From: Candidatus Fermentibacterota bacterium
GTDB taxonomy: Bacteria > Fermentibacterota > Fermentibacteria > Fermentibacterales > Fermentibacteraceae
Direction of reading: 5' to 3'
Assembly (NCBI GenBank): GCA_002748705.1
Contig: PDSZ01000045.1
Coordinates: 1-64,000, forward strand
Length of the DNA stretch: 64,000 nt
Shown here: in pieces, positions 32,083 through 41,133 of the stretch
How the letters are laid out: the number at the start of each line of letters is the position of its first letter
Position numbering within the stretch: position 1 is the first letter of the stretch
Notes under the pieces: generated by a model
What the model was told of the DNA's origin: nothing
Databases searched by the model: none
What the model saw: the letters and a program-made list of their open reading frames with translations, nothing else
Position numbers and translations under genes: made by a program

Positions 32083-33066
32083 TTACTGGTTCTCTTCTCT
32101 GAGGAGCTTCAGGTAGGAGAGGTGTCTGGCCCTGTCAATCTCGCCGTTTTCCACTGCTTCCCTTACTGCGCAGCCAGGTTCCGTTTCATGAAGACAGTTT
32201 CTGAACCTGCAATTGGTATGGTTTCGAAATTCAGGGAAGCAGTCCTTCAGTTCATCTGTGGGGATGTGGTCCACCGAGAAGGCTCTCAGACCAGGGGTGT
32301 CCATAAGAAATGTATCTTTCCACAGTGGAACAAGCCTTGCTGAGACAGTTGTGTGCCTGCCCTTTGAGGTTTTTAGATTTACCGCTCCCACCTTCAGATC
32401 CAGATCAGGATTAACTGCCTGCACCAGTGATGTTTTTCCTGCAGCTGATATTCCTGCCAGTGCCACAGTTTTTCCTGTTATCAGTTCACGGAATTCATTA
32501 ATGCCCTGGCAGGTTACAGTGCTTGTAAGGATTACCTTGTAGCCAGCCCTTTGGCAGTAGACTCTTTGAAGCTCTTCAGTGTCAGCTGCGCCTTTTTCTT
32601 CTCTGAGATCAGTTTTGTTCAGCACCAGAACCGCCTGAATACGGTTCCATTCCGCTGAAGCAAGTGCCCTGTCAAGAAATCCCCTTTTCAGCGGAGGGCT
32701 GGTTATGGAGGCTACAACTGCCACAAGGTTGATATTTGCTGCAAGTATCTGCTTTTTTCCCAGCGGGGAAGTTCTTGTGAGGCAGCCTTCTCTTGGAAAA
32801 ACTTCCTCAATGTACCAGGTTTTCCCGTTCAGCTTTATGCGAACCCTGTCTCCGCATACCGGATTTCCTGTCTTTCTGAAAACATTGCTGGATACCCTGG
32901 CTACAGATGTGGTGCCATCGGAAAACAGTACAGTTGCACCCCGTCTTCCTGATGAGGCTATTCTGGCTTCACTGATGCTTCTGGAAATATTCCACCTCTG
33001 TATCTGTAAGACTTTGTATGAATTGCTCAGTATGTTCCGGATAATAAATACCGAATGGCACAACAA
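32083..33066 (-). CDS. rsgA: Ribosome small-subunit maturation GTPase RsgA
   Basis: A circularly permuted GTPase that checks the decoding centre of maturing 30S subunits. After an OB-fold come G4 NKTD, then G1 GISAAGKTSL, the switch region GRHTTVSA and G3 DTPGL. A C-terminal zinc site (Cys-x5-Cys-x-His-x5-Cys in NCRFRNCLHETEPGC) is complete. The start is unsure: the frame is open to ATG 33141, deep inside the upstream gene. TTG 33066/33063 are the nearest standard starts, and a rare ATT at 32988 would give a more normal overlap. Product identity is not affected. It is the distal gene of the FtsB-like/membrane protein/rsgA run. Confidence 0.9.
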   Translation of the reverse strand: MLCHSVFIIRNILSNSYKVLQIQRWNISRSISEARIASSGRRGATVLFSDGTTSVARVSSNVFRKTGNPVCGDRVRIKLNGKTWYIEEVFPREGCLTRTSPLGKKQILAANINLVAVVASITSPPLKRGFLDRALASAEWNRIQAVLVLNKTDLREEKGAADTEELQRVYCQRAGYKVILTSTVTCQGINEFRELITGKTVALAGISAAGKTSLVQAVNPDLDLKVGAVNLKTSKGRHTTVSARLVPLWKDTFLMDTPGLRAFSVDHIPTDELKDCFPEFRNHTNCRFRNCLHETEPGCAVREAVENGEIDRARHLSYLKLLREENQ

Positions 33067-34183
33067 CCACCTTTGAAACTCCCATCTCTTTGAGTTCTGC
33101 TTCAGTTGCGCCTTCCCATGCCGCTCTATCTGTTGACACATAATACAGCCCGGGGTTGCTTATTCCCCCTGCAAGGGCCATACCTGGAATAAGAAGCTCA
33201 TTGGCTGCTGTAATGCCCTGTGAAGGGAACTGAAATCGTGAGTAGAACTCTCTCAGGCTGAGAGAATTGGATATTTCTTCTGCTGTGTAAGTCCACTGAA
33301 AGGCAGGAAAGAGAAGAATGGCGCAGATGGCCATTTTCAGAGCTTTTCCGCTGTAGATTTTTCGCAGTTCGAAAAAAATAAGCGGAGCGGCCAGCAGAAA
33401 GAGCTGATCGATATACCTGGGCAATACCAGAGAGCCCATTGCAAGGGATATGGTGAGCAGAATAAAGTTAAGAGAAAATGGAGCAGCAAGTTTCCACTTT
33501 TTGAAACCGTAATAAAACAGGGCAGCGCCTGGAGCCCCAAGCACCATTATTGATCTGAGAAATGCCCAGGGCAGCAGAGTAAAAGAGTTCACTGTTGGAT
33601 ATGCCATTGCAGAGACCGAGTATCGGACTTCTTCAGATGCCCAGTTGAACGAATTGCATGACACTTTGTGGAATGTGAGCCATACTGCTGCAGAGAGAAA
33701 CAGAAGAGCTGTCAGTTTCCAGTTCTTTAATCCTTTCCATCCTCCGTAAATAAAACCTTCAGGCCTTGCCAGCGAAGCAATTACAGCGCCGGAAGTTTCA
33801 GCTTTTGCTGTCTGAGCCATAAACATTCCCAGCAGAAATGGAATAGCCGGATTTCCTTTGAGAGAGAGAAGGATGAATGCAGGATTGAAACCCAGAAAGA
33901 GCGCAGTTTCTTTTCCTGAAGGCCCTGCCGCTGCCTGGGCAGCGGCAAGGGTCAGTCCTGCGATTGTCATGGTTAGAAGCGAGTGAAAGAAAACGCTTCC
34001 AGGGAGCCTGAGAAAGCTGATAAGCATTTCCAGCGGTTTAGGCACTGTATTAGGGTAGTATAGTTTCCAGTCAGAGAACTCGCCGTTTTCAGATATGGTC
34101 AGAGAACCTGTTCTGACCAGCTGCGCCGCCCACATATCGTGAGCGTTCCGATCAGGATCAGGCAGATCTCCCTTCAGTATCAC
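32969..34183 (-). CDS. Polytopic membrane protein, possible GT39/ArnT-like glycosyltransferase
   Basis: At least 404 residues with about nine to ten hydrophobic segments from residue 55 to 320 and a soluble C-terminal 80 residues. The N-terminal loop LPDPDRNAHDMWAAQLV with an Asp-x-Asp resembles the first periplasmic loop of lipid-linked-sugar transferases (GT-C fold), but the match is weak. The standard start is GTG 34183, yet the frame continues upstream for 17 codons encoding a further hydrophobic helix (LRALSLAAALLPLTILLVIL) that begins at CTG 34234, overlapping the stop of the FtsB-like gene. A true start at that CTG would give a complete first helix. Substrate unknown. Confidence 0.72.
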   Translation of the reverse strand: MILKGDLPDPDRNAHDMWAAQLVRTGSLTISENGEFSDWKLYYPNTVPKPLEMLISFLRLPGSVFFHSLLTMTIAGLTLAAAQAAAGPSGKETALFLGFNPAFILLSLKGNPAIPFLLGMFMAQTAKAETSGAVIASLARPEGFIYGGWKGLKNWKLTALLFLSAAVWLTFHKVSCNSFNWASEEVRYSVSAMAYPTVNSFTLLPWAFLRSIMVLGAPGAALFYYGFKKWKLAAPFSLNFILLTISLAMGSLVLPRYIDQLFLLAAPLIFFELRKIYSGKALKMAICAILLFPAFQWTYTAEEISNSLSLREFYSRFQFPSQGITAANELLIPGMALAGGISNPGLYYVSTDRAAWEGATEAELKEMGVSKVVVVPFGIYYPEHTEQFIQSLTDTEVEYFQKHQ

Positions 34184-34230
34184 AAGCAGAATCGTCAGAG
34201 GAAGCAGCGCGGCTGCAAGGGAAAGCGCTC

Positions 34231-34548
34231 TCAGTTTTTCGGCTCCGTAAATCTGATTATAAGTTCGTTGTCCCTGCCCCAGCCCAGGATTTCCCTTACC
34301 CTTTTTTCCATGTAAGAGGAGTCTGATTCAAGGAGCAGAATGGTGTTTTCCAGGGAATCAATACGGGATTCCAGAGATTCATTTTCCCTTCTCAGTGAAT
34401 CAACCTGACTTTGTATTCTGGTGATTGCCACGAAGCCGTTTCGGTTAAAAAGCAGTATTGCCCCTACTATAAGGAAGACGGCGATAACCATAAGGGAGGT
34501 CAGCAGCCCTGAATGCCTGTTACGGTCATCGCCTGTTCTTCCGTACAT
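34231..34548 (-). CDS. FtsB/DivIC-like septum formation protein
   Basis: A 105-residue bitopic membrane protein. One helix (about residues 16-35, LTSLMVIAVFLIVGAILLF) is followed by a coiled coil (about 42-80, RIQSQVDSLRRENESLESRI) and a short C-terminal part with the conserved EKRVREILGWGRDNELII. Such proteins link the divisome with FtsL and FtsQ. It follows eno by five bases; an eno-ftsB order is known from E. coli and many bacteria, which supports the call. Confidence 0.88.
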   Translation of the reverse strand: MYGRTGDDRNRHSGLLTSLMVIAVFLIVGAILLFNRNGFVAITRIQSQVDSLRRENESLESRIDSLENTILLLESDSSYMEKRVREILGWGRDNELIIRFTEPKN

Positions 34549-34553
34549 CCGGT

Positions 34554-35834
34554 TCAGCCCTTGAGGACTGAGCGGCCTGCAAATACCGCTGTGCTTTCAA
34601 GAGCTTCTTCTATTCGCAGAAGCTGGTTGTACTTGCAGGTTCGGTCTGTTCTGCAGGCAGAGCCGGTTTTTATGAAACCTGTGTTTCTTGCCACTGCCAG
34701 GTCGGAGATGAAGGTGTCTTCAGTTTCTCCGCTGCGGTGGCTGATTACCGCCGCCATTCCGTTCCTGTGGGCAAGATCAATAGCTTCAAGGGTTTCTGAG
34801 ACAGTTCCTATCTGGTTGAGCTTGATGAGAATGGCATTTGCAGAGCTCTCTTCAATGCCCTTCCGCAGCCTTTCCACATTGGTGACGAAGAGGTCATCGC
34901 CTACGATGTGTATTTTGTCGCCCAGTCTCTCTGTCATGAGCTTCCAGCCAGCCCAGTCGTTCTCGGCAAGTCCGTCTTCAATACTGATTATGGGGAATTT
35001 TTCAACAAGGCCTGCCCAGTAGTCAACAATTGCCTCAGAGGTAAGACCATTCGGGTCTTCACCGTGCATGTAGTATCTGCCGTTTTCTCTGCAGAACTCG
35101 CTTGAGGCAGGGTCAAGAGCTATGAATACATCTTCCCCGGGGGTATATCCTGCCTCTGCAATTGTGTCTGCGATGAACTGCAGTGCAGACTCGTTGTCGG
35201 GAAGATCAGGTGCAAGCCCGCCTTCGTCGCCTACAGCTGTGGACATTCCCGCCTTTGCAGCCTTTTTCTTCAGAGTGTGGAATATCTCGGTACCGGCCTG
35301 AAGTGCTCTTCTGAAAGTGTCAAATCCTGCTGGAACCACCATGAATTCCTGAAGGTCGATGAGATTATTGGCATGCCTGCCGCCGTTGATGATGTTCATC
35401 ATAGGAACAGGCAGTACTCTGGCTGATGGCCCGCCCAGATAATTGTAGAGGGGAATCATCTGACTGTCGGCAGCCGCCCTTGCTGCTGCCATTGATACTG
35501 CCAGAATTGCATTTGCTCCAAGTGAACCCTTGTTGGAAGTGCCGTCAAGTTCTTTCATGACAGAGTCGATTTCGTACTGGCACGATGCTTCAAGCCCAAG
35601 TACTGCAGGGGCGATTTTTTCGTGAATGCTGGTTACAGCTCCGGTGACAGCTTTGCCCATGAAAGCATCTCCGCCGTCTCTGAGTTCAACTGCTTCGTGC
35701 TCTCCTGTTGAAGCTCCGCTTGGTACAGCGGCACGGCCGAAGCTGCCGTCTTCCAGTATTACATCAGCTTCAACTGTAGGGTTTCCCCTTGAGTCCAGTA
35801 TCTGCCGCGCTTTTACCTCTATTATCTCAGCCAT
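34554..35834 (-). CDS. eno: Enolase
   Basis: Converts 2-phosphoglycerate to phosphoenolpyruvate in glycolysis. 426 residues, normal length. Motifs: [17 protein letters not shown] at the N terminus, the catalytic Glu in GDEGGLAP, metal-binding Asp in [10 protein letters not shown] and [12 protein letters not shown], the catalytic Lys in [14 protein letters not shown] and SHRSGETED near the C terminus. ATG follows GGGAG. It begins a minus-strand run with the FtsB-like gene. Confidence 0.98.
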   Translation of the reverse strand: MAEIIEVKARQILDSRGNPTVEADVILEDGSFGRAAVPSGASTGEHEAVELRDGGDAFMGKAVTGAVTSIHEKIAPAVLGLEASCQYEIDSVMKELDGTSNKGSLGANAILAVSMAAARAAADSQMIPLYNYLGGPSARVLPVPMMNIINGGRHANNLIDLQEFMVVPAGFDTFRRALQAGTEIFHTLKKKAAKAGMSTAVGDEGGLAPDLPDNESALQFIADTIAEAGYTPGEDVFIALDPASSEFCRENGRYYMHGEDPNGLTSEAIVDYWAGLVEKFPIISIEDGLAENDWAGWKLMTERLGDKIHIVGDDLFVTNVERLRKGIEESSANAILIKLNQIGTVSETLEAIDLAHRNGMAAVISHRSGETEDTFISDLAVARNTGFIKTGSACRTDRTCKYNQLLRIEEALESTAVFAGRSVLKG

Positions 35835-35955
35835 TGTATTCTCCCTTGTTCTATGGTTTTACAGGAAATATAACTGCTATGTGTCAGAAAGCAGATAAGC
35901 TAATGCTTTGCAACTGCTTAACTCTAAATGGCCCCTTCCGGCTGAGGCTATGCTG

Positions 35956-37296
35956 TCAGTCTATGTCCAGTTTCTTCATCTTTGCAAGGAGGGTGGTTCT
36001 TTTCAGACGGAGCATGTGTGCAGCATCTGTTCTGACGCCGTTGCATGAGTTCAGAGCCTTCCTGATATAGTATCGTTCAACTGAAGCGATAATTGATTTA
36101 AGGTCAATTATTCCACTCTCTGAAACACCTTCAGGAGTTTTTGGAACAGTTTCAGATATCCAGTCTGGAAGATGCTCCGCGCTTATCTCTTCCATTCCCG
36201 CAAGAATAACAGCTCTTTCCATTACATTTTCAAGCTCTCTCACATTCCCGGGCCATGAGTATGCAAGAAGAGCTGTTACTGCTTCATCGGAAAGAGTGCA
36301 GCTGCCGAAAGGCCCTTTCATTCGTTGAAGAAAGTGTTTTGCAAGGGGAATTATGTCTGCGCTTCTTTCCTTGAGAGAGGGTATGTGTATTTCAAAGACA
36401 TTGAGCCTGTAGTAGAGGTCCTGCCTGAATCGTCCCTCTGCCACATCACTGCGAATATTGCTGTTGGTTGCGGAAATCAGCCTTGCGTTTACAGGAACCG
36501 AAACAGTGGCTCCTACCGGGGTTACCTCTCTTTCCTGCAGTGCTCTGAGAAGTTTAACCTGCATAGGCATACCCATGTTACCTATCTCATCCATGAAGAG
36601 AGTGCCCCCTTCAGCAGCCTGAAAGTGACCTATAGTTGTTGAATGCGCACCTGTATAAGAACCCTTTGCGTGGCCGAAAAGCTCACTTTCCAAGAGCCCT
36701 TCCGGTATTCCGCCTGAGTTCACCGAAACGAAAGGCCCTCCTGATCTTCCGCTCATTCTGTGAAGGGCTCTGGCGATTATTTCTTTTCCGGTACCGCTCT
36801 CGCCGGTGAGCAGAACTGTACTGTCGGTTATGCTGACCTTTTCAACAAGCTCCATTACCCTTTTCATGGGGCTGCTCTGAATAACAAGGGATTTTCCCGA
36901 GGAACTCCTTTGAAGCCTCTGTTTTCTTATCACCGAATCAACAGCAGCTATGAGCCTTTCAGCGGAGAAAGGTTTGGGAATGTAGTCAACGGCTCCAAGG
37001 TCCATTGCTTCCTTGATGCCTTCTATGGAAGCAAAGCCGGTAATAACCATTGCAGCCATGTATGGGTGCTTTTCCCGTGCGATTCGAATAATGTTGATTC
37101 CCGAACCGTCTGGAAGCCTGATATCGCTGACCAGAAGATGATACTCTTCATCCCGCATCTTCCTGAGAGCTTCTTTGCTGCTTGTTGCAGTGGTGCAGAT
37201 AAAACCCCTGAAGGTAAGAACTTCAGAAATGAAATTTAGTATTTCAGGTTCATCATCAACTATGAGAACCCTGTATCCCTTTCTTGGGGTATCCAT
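35956..37296 (-). CDS. NtrC-family response regulator with sigma-54 activation domain
   Basis: 446 residues in three domains. The receiver (1-120) has the acidic pair IVDDEPE, phosphoacceptor Asp in LLVSDIRLPDGSG and Lys in YIPKPF. The AAA+ domain (about 145-385) has Walker A TGESGTGKE, the sigma-54 contact loop in the variant form GSYTGA, and Walker B TLFMDEIGNM. A Fis-type helix-turn-helix closes the protein (NGVRTDAAHMLRLKRTTLLAKM). It should activate sigma-54 promoters when phosphorylated. No histidine kinase gene is adjacent. The regulated genes are unknown; the divergent M23 gene is a candidate but no -24/-12 promoter was seen. Confidence 0.95.
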   Translation of the reverse strand: MDTPRKGYRVLIVDDEPEILNFISEVLTFRGFICTTATSSKEALRKMRDEEYHLLVSDIRLPDGSGINIIRIAREKHPYMAAMVITGFASIEGIKEAMDLGAVDYIPKPFSAERLIAAVDSVIRKQRLQRSSSGKSLVIQSSPMKRVMELVEKVSITDSTVLLTGESGTGKEIIARALHRMSGRSGGPFVSVNSGGIPEGLLESELFGHAKGSYTGAHSTTIGHFQAAEGGTLFMDEIGNMGMPMQVKLLRALQEREVTPVGATVSVPVNARLISATNSNIRSDVAEGRFRQDLYYRLNVFEIHIPSLKERSADIIPLAKHFLQRMKGPFGSCTLSDEAVTALLAYSWPGNVRELENVMERAVILAGMEEISAEHLPDWISETVPKTPEGVSESGIIDLKSIIASVERYYIRKALNSCNGVRTDAAHMLRLKRTTLLAKMKKLDID

Positions 37297-37349
37297 GTAT
37301 ATAGTATCCGTAATGTCCCAACTTTTGTCAACTTGATGACAGGAGCCAA

Positions 37350-38510
37350 TTGAAAAACCGCCACTTTTTTGTCGCCACTGCTGCAGTGCTTGTTCTGGTG
37401 GGATGCAGGAAACCTCCTGTTCCTCAGGATAGTTTTACTATCACTATAGATGACTACAACAGGGTATCAGTTGATTCTGTAGAAAGCCCTGTTCTGCCTG
37501 CTGATACAGTTGTTTCTTTTGTCGTTCAGCCTGATTCTTATTCTGACAGTATTCTTCCGGCTGACAGTCTGTTTCTTTCAGCAGATTCGCTGTTTACTGA
37601 TTCACTGGTCTCTGACTCCCTTTATGCCGATTCTCTGTGTGCTGATTCCATGGCTGCTGATTCTACCGATACCCTTGCAGCTGAAGATACCCTTGCAGCT
37701 CCTGAGTTGCCTTCTTCGTGGAGATTCATGGAGGTTGAGATACAGGGTTCTCTATACCGTTCACTCTCTTCAGCAGAAGGAGTTAATCCGGATATTCTTG
37801 GAGCCCATTGTGTGAGACATCTTGTGTGGGAGATGAATCCATGGAGCGGATTCATTGCAGGAGACACTGTGAGAATACTGTACGACCCCCAGGTTTCCGA
37901 CAGGGAGAACACAGTAATGGCAATAGAATATGTTCCTGTTTCAGGCTCTTCCAATACAGGCTTCAGTGCGTATACCTGGAAACGAACCGGAGACAACTGG
38001 CCTTCCATCTGGCTGGCTGACGGAACTGAACTGGTTAAGCTTCTCGATAGAATGCCGGTTAGAACATTTGAAGAAATAACAAGCGTTTATGGAGAACCCA
38101 GAGGAAACCACAGCCATGCAGGAATTGACTACAAGGCGCCTGAGGGAACACCGGTTTTTTCAGTTACAGGTGGAACTGTGTCAAGAACGAACTGGAATAC
38201 CCGCTACAACGGAAGTTGTGTAGAGATAGACTTCGGTGGGTATTCAGAGATGTTCCTGCATCTTAACACAATAGAAGCCGGCATCTCGCCGGGAGCCATA
38301 GTTTCCCCTGGTGACCAGATAGGAACTGTGGGGAATACAGGCATTTCTACTGCAGCCCATCTTCATTATCAGATAAATGATTCACAGGGATACTCCATAG
38401 ACCCTTACCTCTACTTCAGCAGCCACAGAAGGAGCCTGCCTGCTTCTGATCTTGAGGTGTTCGGCGCTATGGTGGAGATGTGCAGAGAGGCAATGGGCAG
38501 CAGCAGATGA
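37350..38510 (+). CDS. M23 (LytM) peptidase lipoprotein with Ser/Asp-rich linker
   Basis: A 386-residue peptidoglycan endopeptidase. Signal peptide with lipobox VLVGC (Cys19). A low-complexity linker (about residues 65-115) consists of repeated Ala-Asp-Ser-Leu units (LPADSLFLSADSLFTDSLVS and on). The C-terminal domain has the complete zinc site: His-x-Gly-Ile-Asp in NHSHAGIDYKAP and His-Leu-His in TAAHLHYQI. The TTG start lies five bases behind AGGAG. Its stop overlaps the next glycosyltransferase as ATGA. Activity in cell-wall remodelling is expected. Confidence 0.92.
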   Translation: MKNRHFFVATAAVLVLVGCRKPPVPQDSFTITIDDYNRVSVDSVESPVLPADTVVSFVVQPDSYSDSILPADSLFLSADSLFTDSLVSDSLYADSLCADSMAADSTDTLAAEDTLAAPELPSSWRFMEVEIQGSLYRSLSSAEGVNPDILGAHCVRHLVWEMNPWSGFIAGDTVRILYDPQVSDRENTVMAIEYVPVSGSSNTGFSAYTWKRTGDNWPSIWLADGTELVKLLDRMPVRTFEEITSVYGEPRGNHSHAGIDYKAPEGTPVFSVTGGTVSRTNWNTRYNGSCVEIDFGGYSEMFLHLNTIEAGISPGAIVSPGDQIGTVGNTGISTAAHLHYQINDSQGYSIDPYLYFSSHRRSLPASDLEVFGAMVEMCREAMGSSR

Positions 38511-39433
38511 AACCCTTCACAGTACTTACTCTGAACTGGAACGGCAAAGAAGTGCTTCAGCCTATGGTATCTTCACTGGCAGAGCCTGTGGAGCGTCTCG
38601 GCGGTGAACTTCTTGTTTTTGACAACGGTTCCTCAGATGGCTCCGACATTGAAGCTGAAAAAGAGTGGGGTGACAGAAGCTGGTTCCGTATGGTCAGATC
38701 TCCTGAGAACCTGGGTTTTGCCGCTGGAGCCAACAGGGCTGTACTTAAGGATATTGATTCCCGAATAGTGGTTCTTGCCAATTCTGATACAGCTTTCAGG
38801 CCAGGTTCTCTGGAAACTCTTCTTCGTAAAGCCGATGAACATCCTGAAGCAGGCATGCTGGGGCCCAGACTGTTGTGGCCTGACGGGACTCTGCAGAGGT
38901 CACTGAGGGATTTTCCCTTTCCTGGAAAACTGCTCAGGGAGAACATTCCTTTCTTAAAAGGCAAAGCTGCCATAAATGATCCACACTGCAGGGAAAGATA
39001 TGTCGACTGGTTTGTAGGCGCGGTAATGGTTTTCAGAAGGGATATTTTTTTATCTGCAGGCGGTTTTGATGAGGATTTCTTTTTCTACCATGAGGAAACA
39101 GAGCTTCAGTACAGGCTTTTCAGAAATGGTTACAGATCTCTCTTTGTTCCAGAGGCGGAAGTTATTCATGTTGAAGGCGCTTCTGCCAGAAAGAAGTTTG
39201 GTAGCGAAACTTACACCAAGTATATTCATGCCAAGGTGAAATTTCTTGAAAAGCACGGCTACAGGGGTTCCAGAACACTTTTCCGGTTATTTATGGGGCT
39301 GTTGCAGGTTTGCAGATTCACAGCGGGGCTTCTGGTTCCCCGTCTTGGCAGAAAAGATGTCAGGTTTACTGCATTCTACTGCCGGAGGGCTCTGGGAGAA
39401 CTGTGCAGGAGTAACGGACGGAAAAACAGATGA
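38507..39433 (+). CDS. Glycosyltransferase family 2 (rhamnosyltransferase-like)
   Basis: About 308 residues. GT-A motifs: TVLTLNWNGKEVL, FDNGSSDGSDIEA and SPENLGFAAGANRAV, the latter characteristic of the WbbL/RfbF-like branch that builds O-antigen or mycothiol-type glycans. Asp residues for metal are in LANSDTAFRPG, with the catalytic region GGFDEDFFFYHEETELQYRL. Start is the ATG overlapping the M23 stop, and the stop overlaps the carbamoyltransferase as ATGA. The three genes are thus translationally linked. Sugar unknown. Confidence 0.87.
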   Translation: MKPFTVLTLNWNGKEVLQPMVSSLAEPVERLGGELLVFDNGSSDGSDIEAEKEWGDRSWFRMVRSPENLGFAAGANRAVLKDIDSRIVVLANSDTAFRPGSLETLLRKADEHPEAGMLGPRLLWPDGTLQRSLRDFPFPGKLLRENIPFLKGKAAINDPHCRERYVDWFVGAVMVFRRDIFLSAGGFDEDFFFYHEETELQYRLFRNGYRSLFVPEAEVIHVEGASARKKFGSETYTKYIHAKVKFLEKHGYRGSRTLFRLFMGLLQVCRFTAGLLVPRLGRKDVRFTAFYCRRALGELCRSNGRKNR

Positions 39434-41127
39434 CAGCTATTCTTGGTTTGAATTGCTATAAACACGACGCAGCAGCGGCTCTTATTGTAGACGGAGTTCT
39501 CAGAGGAGCAGCAGAAGAGGAAAGATTCACCAGAAAAAAGCACGATGCAGATTATCCAGCCAAAGCTGTCAGGTTTCTGCTTAAATCTTCCGGACTTGAG
39601 CCTTCAGATATTGATCATGTGGCTTTCTATATGGTTCCAAGGCAGATAAGAAAAGAATCATTCAAAACCTGGCCAATGTACAGGGCACAAAAAGGCGCTC
39701 TCAGATTTCTGGCAGGACAGCTTGCCGGAGCAAAGAAAATGGCAGGAGTGCCTCAAATTATGAGAGAGCATCTCGGAAGCTCTTTTAATCCAGTGTTTCA
39801 TTTTGTGGATCATCACAGGGCGCATGCCTGGTCAGCATGGCTGGGGGCAGGCTGCAGGAATGCTGCGGTGCTTACCATGGACGGTGCAGGAGAGCGGCAT
39901 TCCAGTCTCACAGGGGATATAGGCTCCGGCGGCATAACAGAGTATTCACGAACTCCGCTTCCCCATTCTCCAGGGCTCTACTACTCTGCAGTAACAGCTT
40001 ATCTTGGTTTCACCCCTGATAACGATGAATACAAGGTGATGGGGCTTTCCAGCTATGGTCAGCCGGAGTTTCTTGACCTTTTCAGAGAGATTATTCAGGG
40101 AAAGAATGGAAAGTTTCTGGTCAATTTCAAACTGCTTGATGTTTCCAGAGGCGTTCACAATGCAAGGTTCAGCGGTCAGGTCAGGGATGTTATCGGTCCT
40201 CCACGCCTTCAGGTTGAAAAGGACCCGAATGAAAGGCATGCCAATATTGCATGCAGTGCCCAGAGAGCCCTTGAAGAAGCCGGTATGTCAGTTGCACGAT
40301 TTCTCAGAAAACGCTCTGAAAACGATCTTCTGGTAATAGCAGGCGGAACAGGTCTTAACTGTGTGATGAATGGTCTTTTTGAACGGGAGAGCGGTTTTGC
40401 AGAAGTTGCTCCCTTTCCTGCTTCCAACGATGCCGGCACCTCTGTGGGGGCAGCTGCTGCTGTACACCGTAAGGTGTGTTCAGGCATTCCCCTTGAACCA
40501 GTTCAGAGTATGTATCTTGGCCCGGGTTATACCGAAGCTGAGATAACTGCGGATATTGAGATGGCAAAGCTCAACCCTTCTAAACCTGATAACCTTGCAA
40601 GGCAGGTTGCCTCCATGATAGCAGAGGGCAAGGTTGTGGCTCTCTTTCAGGGCAGAATGGAGTTTGGTCCCCGAGCTCTTGGAAACCGGTCCATACTGGC
40701 TGATCCCAGACGGCCGGAGATGAAGGATATTGTTAACAGTGTAGTCAAGCATCGTGAGGGCTTCAGACCTTTTGCTCCTGTGTGTCTTGAAGAGGATGCA
40801 GGCAGATATTTTGAAGGATGCGCATCTTCACCTTACATGATAAAGACTTATCCTGTGGTGAAAGGGATGGGAGAAGTTATTCCAGCTGTTACCCATGTTG
40901 ATAACACAGCAAGGGTTCAGACTGTCTCCTGCAGGCAGAATCCTTTCTATTTCCATGTGATAGAGGAGTTCTCAGCCATAACAGGTGTAAGTGTTCTGCT
41001 GAATACCTCTTTCAACATCAGGGGTGAACCTGTTGTCAACACTCCTGTTGATGCGGTAAGATGCTTCTACGGCACTGGTATTGATGCCCTTGCAATGCCG
41101 CCGTACCTGTTTCTCAAGAAGGATTGA
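39430..41127 (+). CDS. Carbamoyltransferase, NodU/CmcH family
   Basis: A 565-residue enzyme that carbamoylates a hydroxyl group of a sugar or small molecule, using carbamoyl phosphate and ATP through a carbamoyl-adenylate. The N-terminal ASKHA-type domain starts ILGLNCYKHDAAAALIVDG and contains FVDHHRAHAWSAW with the His residues for metal and LTMDGAGERHSS. The C-terminal domain has the conserved GRMEFGPRALGNRSILADPR and a final VNTPVDAVRCFYG. It follows a glycosyltransferase with an ATGA overlap, so a carbamoylated surface glycan is the likely product; that is inference. Confidence 0.93.
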   Translation: MTAILGLNCYKHDAAAALIVDGVLRGAAEEERFTRKKHDADYPAKAVRFLLKSSGLEPSDIDHVAFYMVPRQIRKESFKTWPMYRAQKGALRFLAGQLAGAKKMAGVPQIMREHLGSSFNPVFHFVDHHRAHAWSAWLGAGCRNAAVLTMDGAGERHSSLTGDIGSGGITEYSRTPLPHSPGLYYSAVTAYLGFTPDNDEYKVMGLSSYGQPEFLDLFREIIQGKNGKFLVNFKLLDVSRGVHNARFSGQVRDVIGPPRLQVEKDPNERHANIACSAQRALEEAGMSVARFLRKRSENDLLVIAGGTGLNCVMNGLFERESGFAEVAPFPASNDAGTSVGAAAAVHRKVCSGIPLEPVQSMYLGPGYTEAEITADIEMAKLNPSKPDNLARQVASMIAEGKVVALFQGRMEFGPRALGNRSILADPRRPEMKDIVNSVVKHREGFRPFAPVCLEEDAGRYFEGCASSPYMIKTYPVVKGMGEVIPAVTHVDNTARVQTVSCRQNPFYFHVIEEFSAITGVSVLLNTSFNIRGEPVVNTPVDAVRCFYGTGIDALAMPPYLFLKKD

Positions 41128-41133
41128 CAATAA

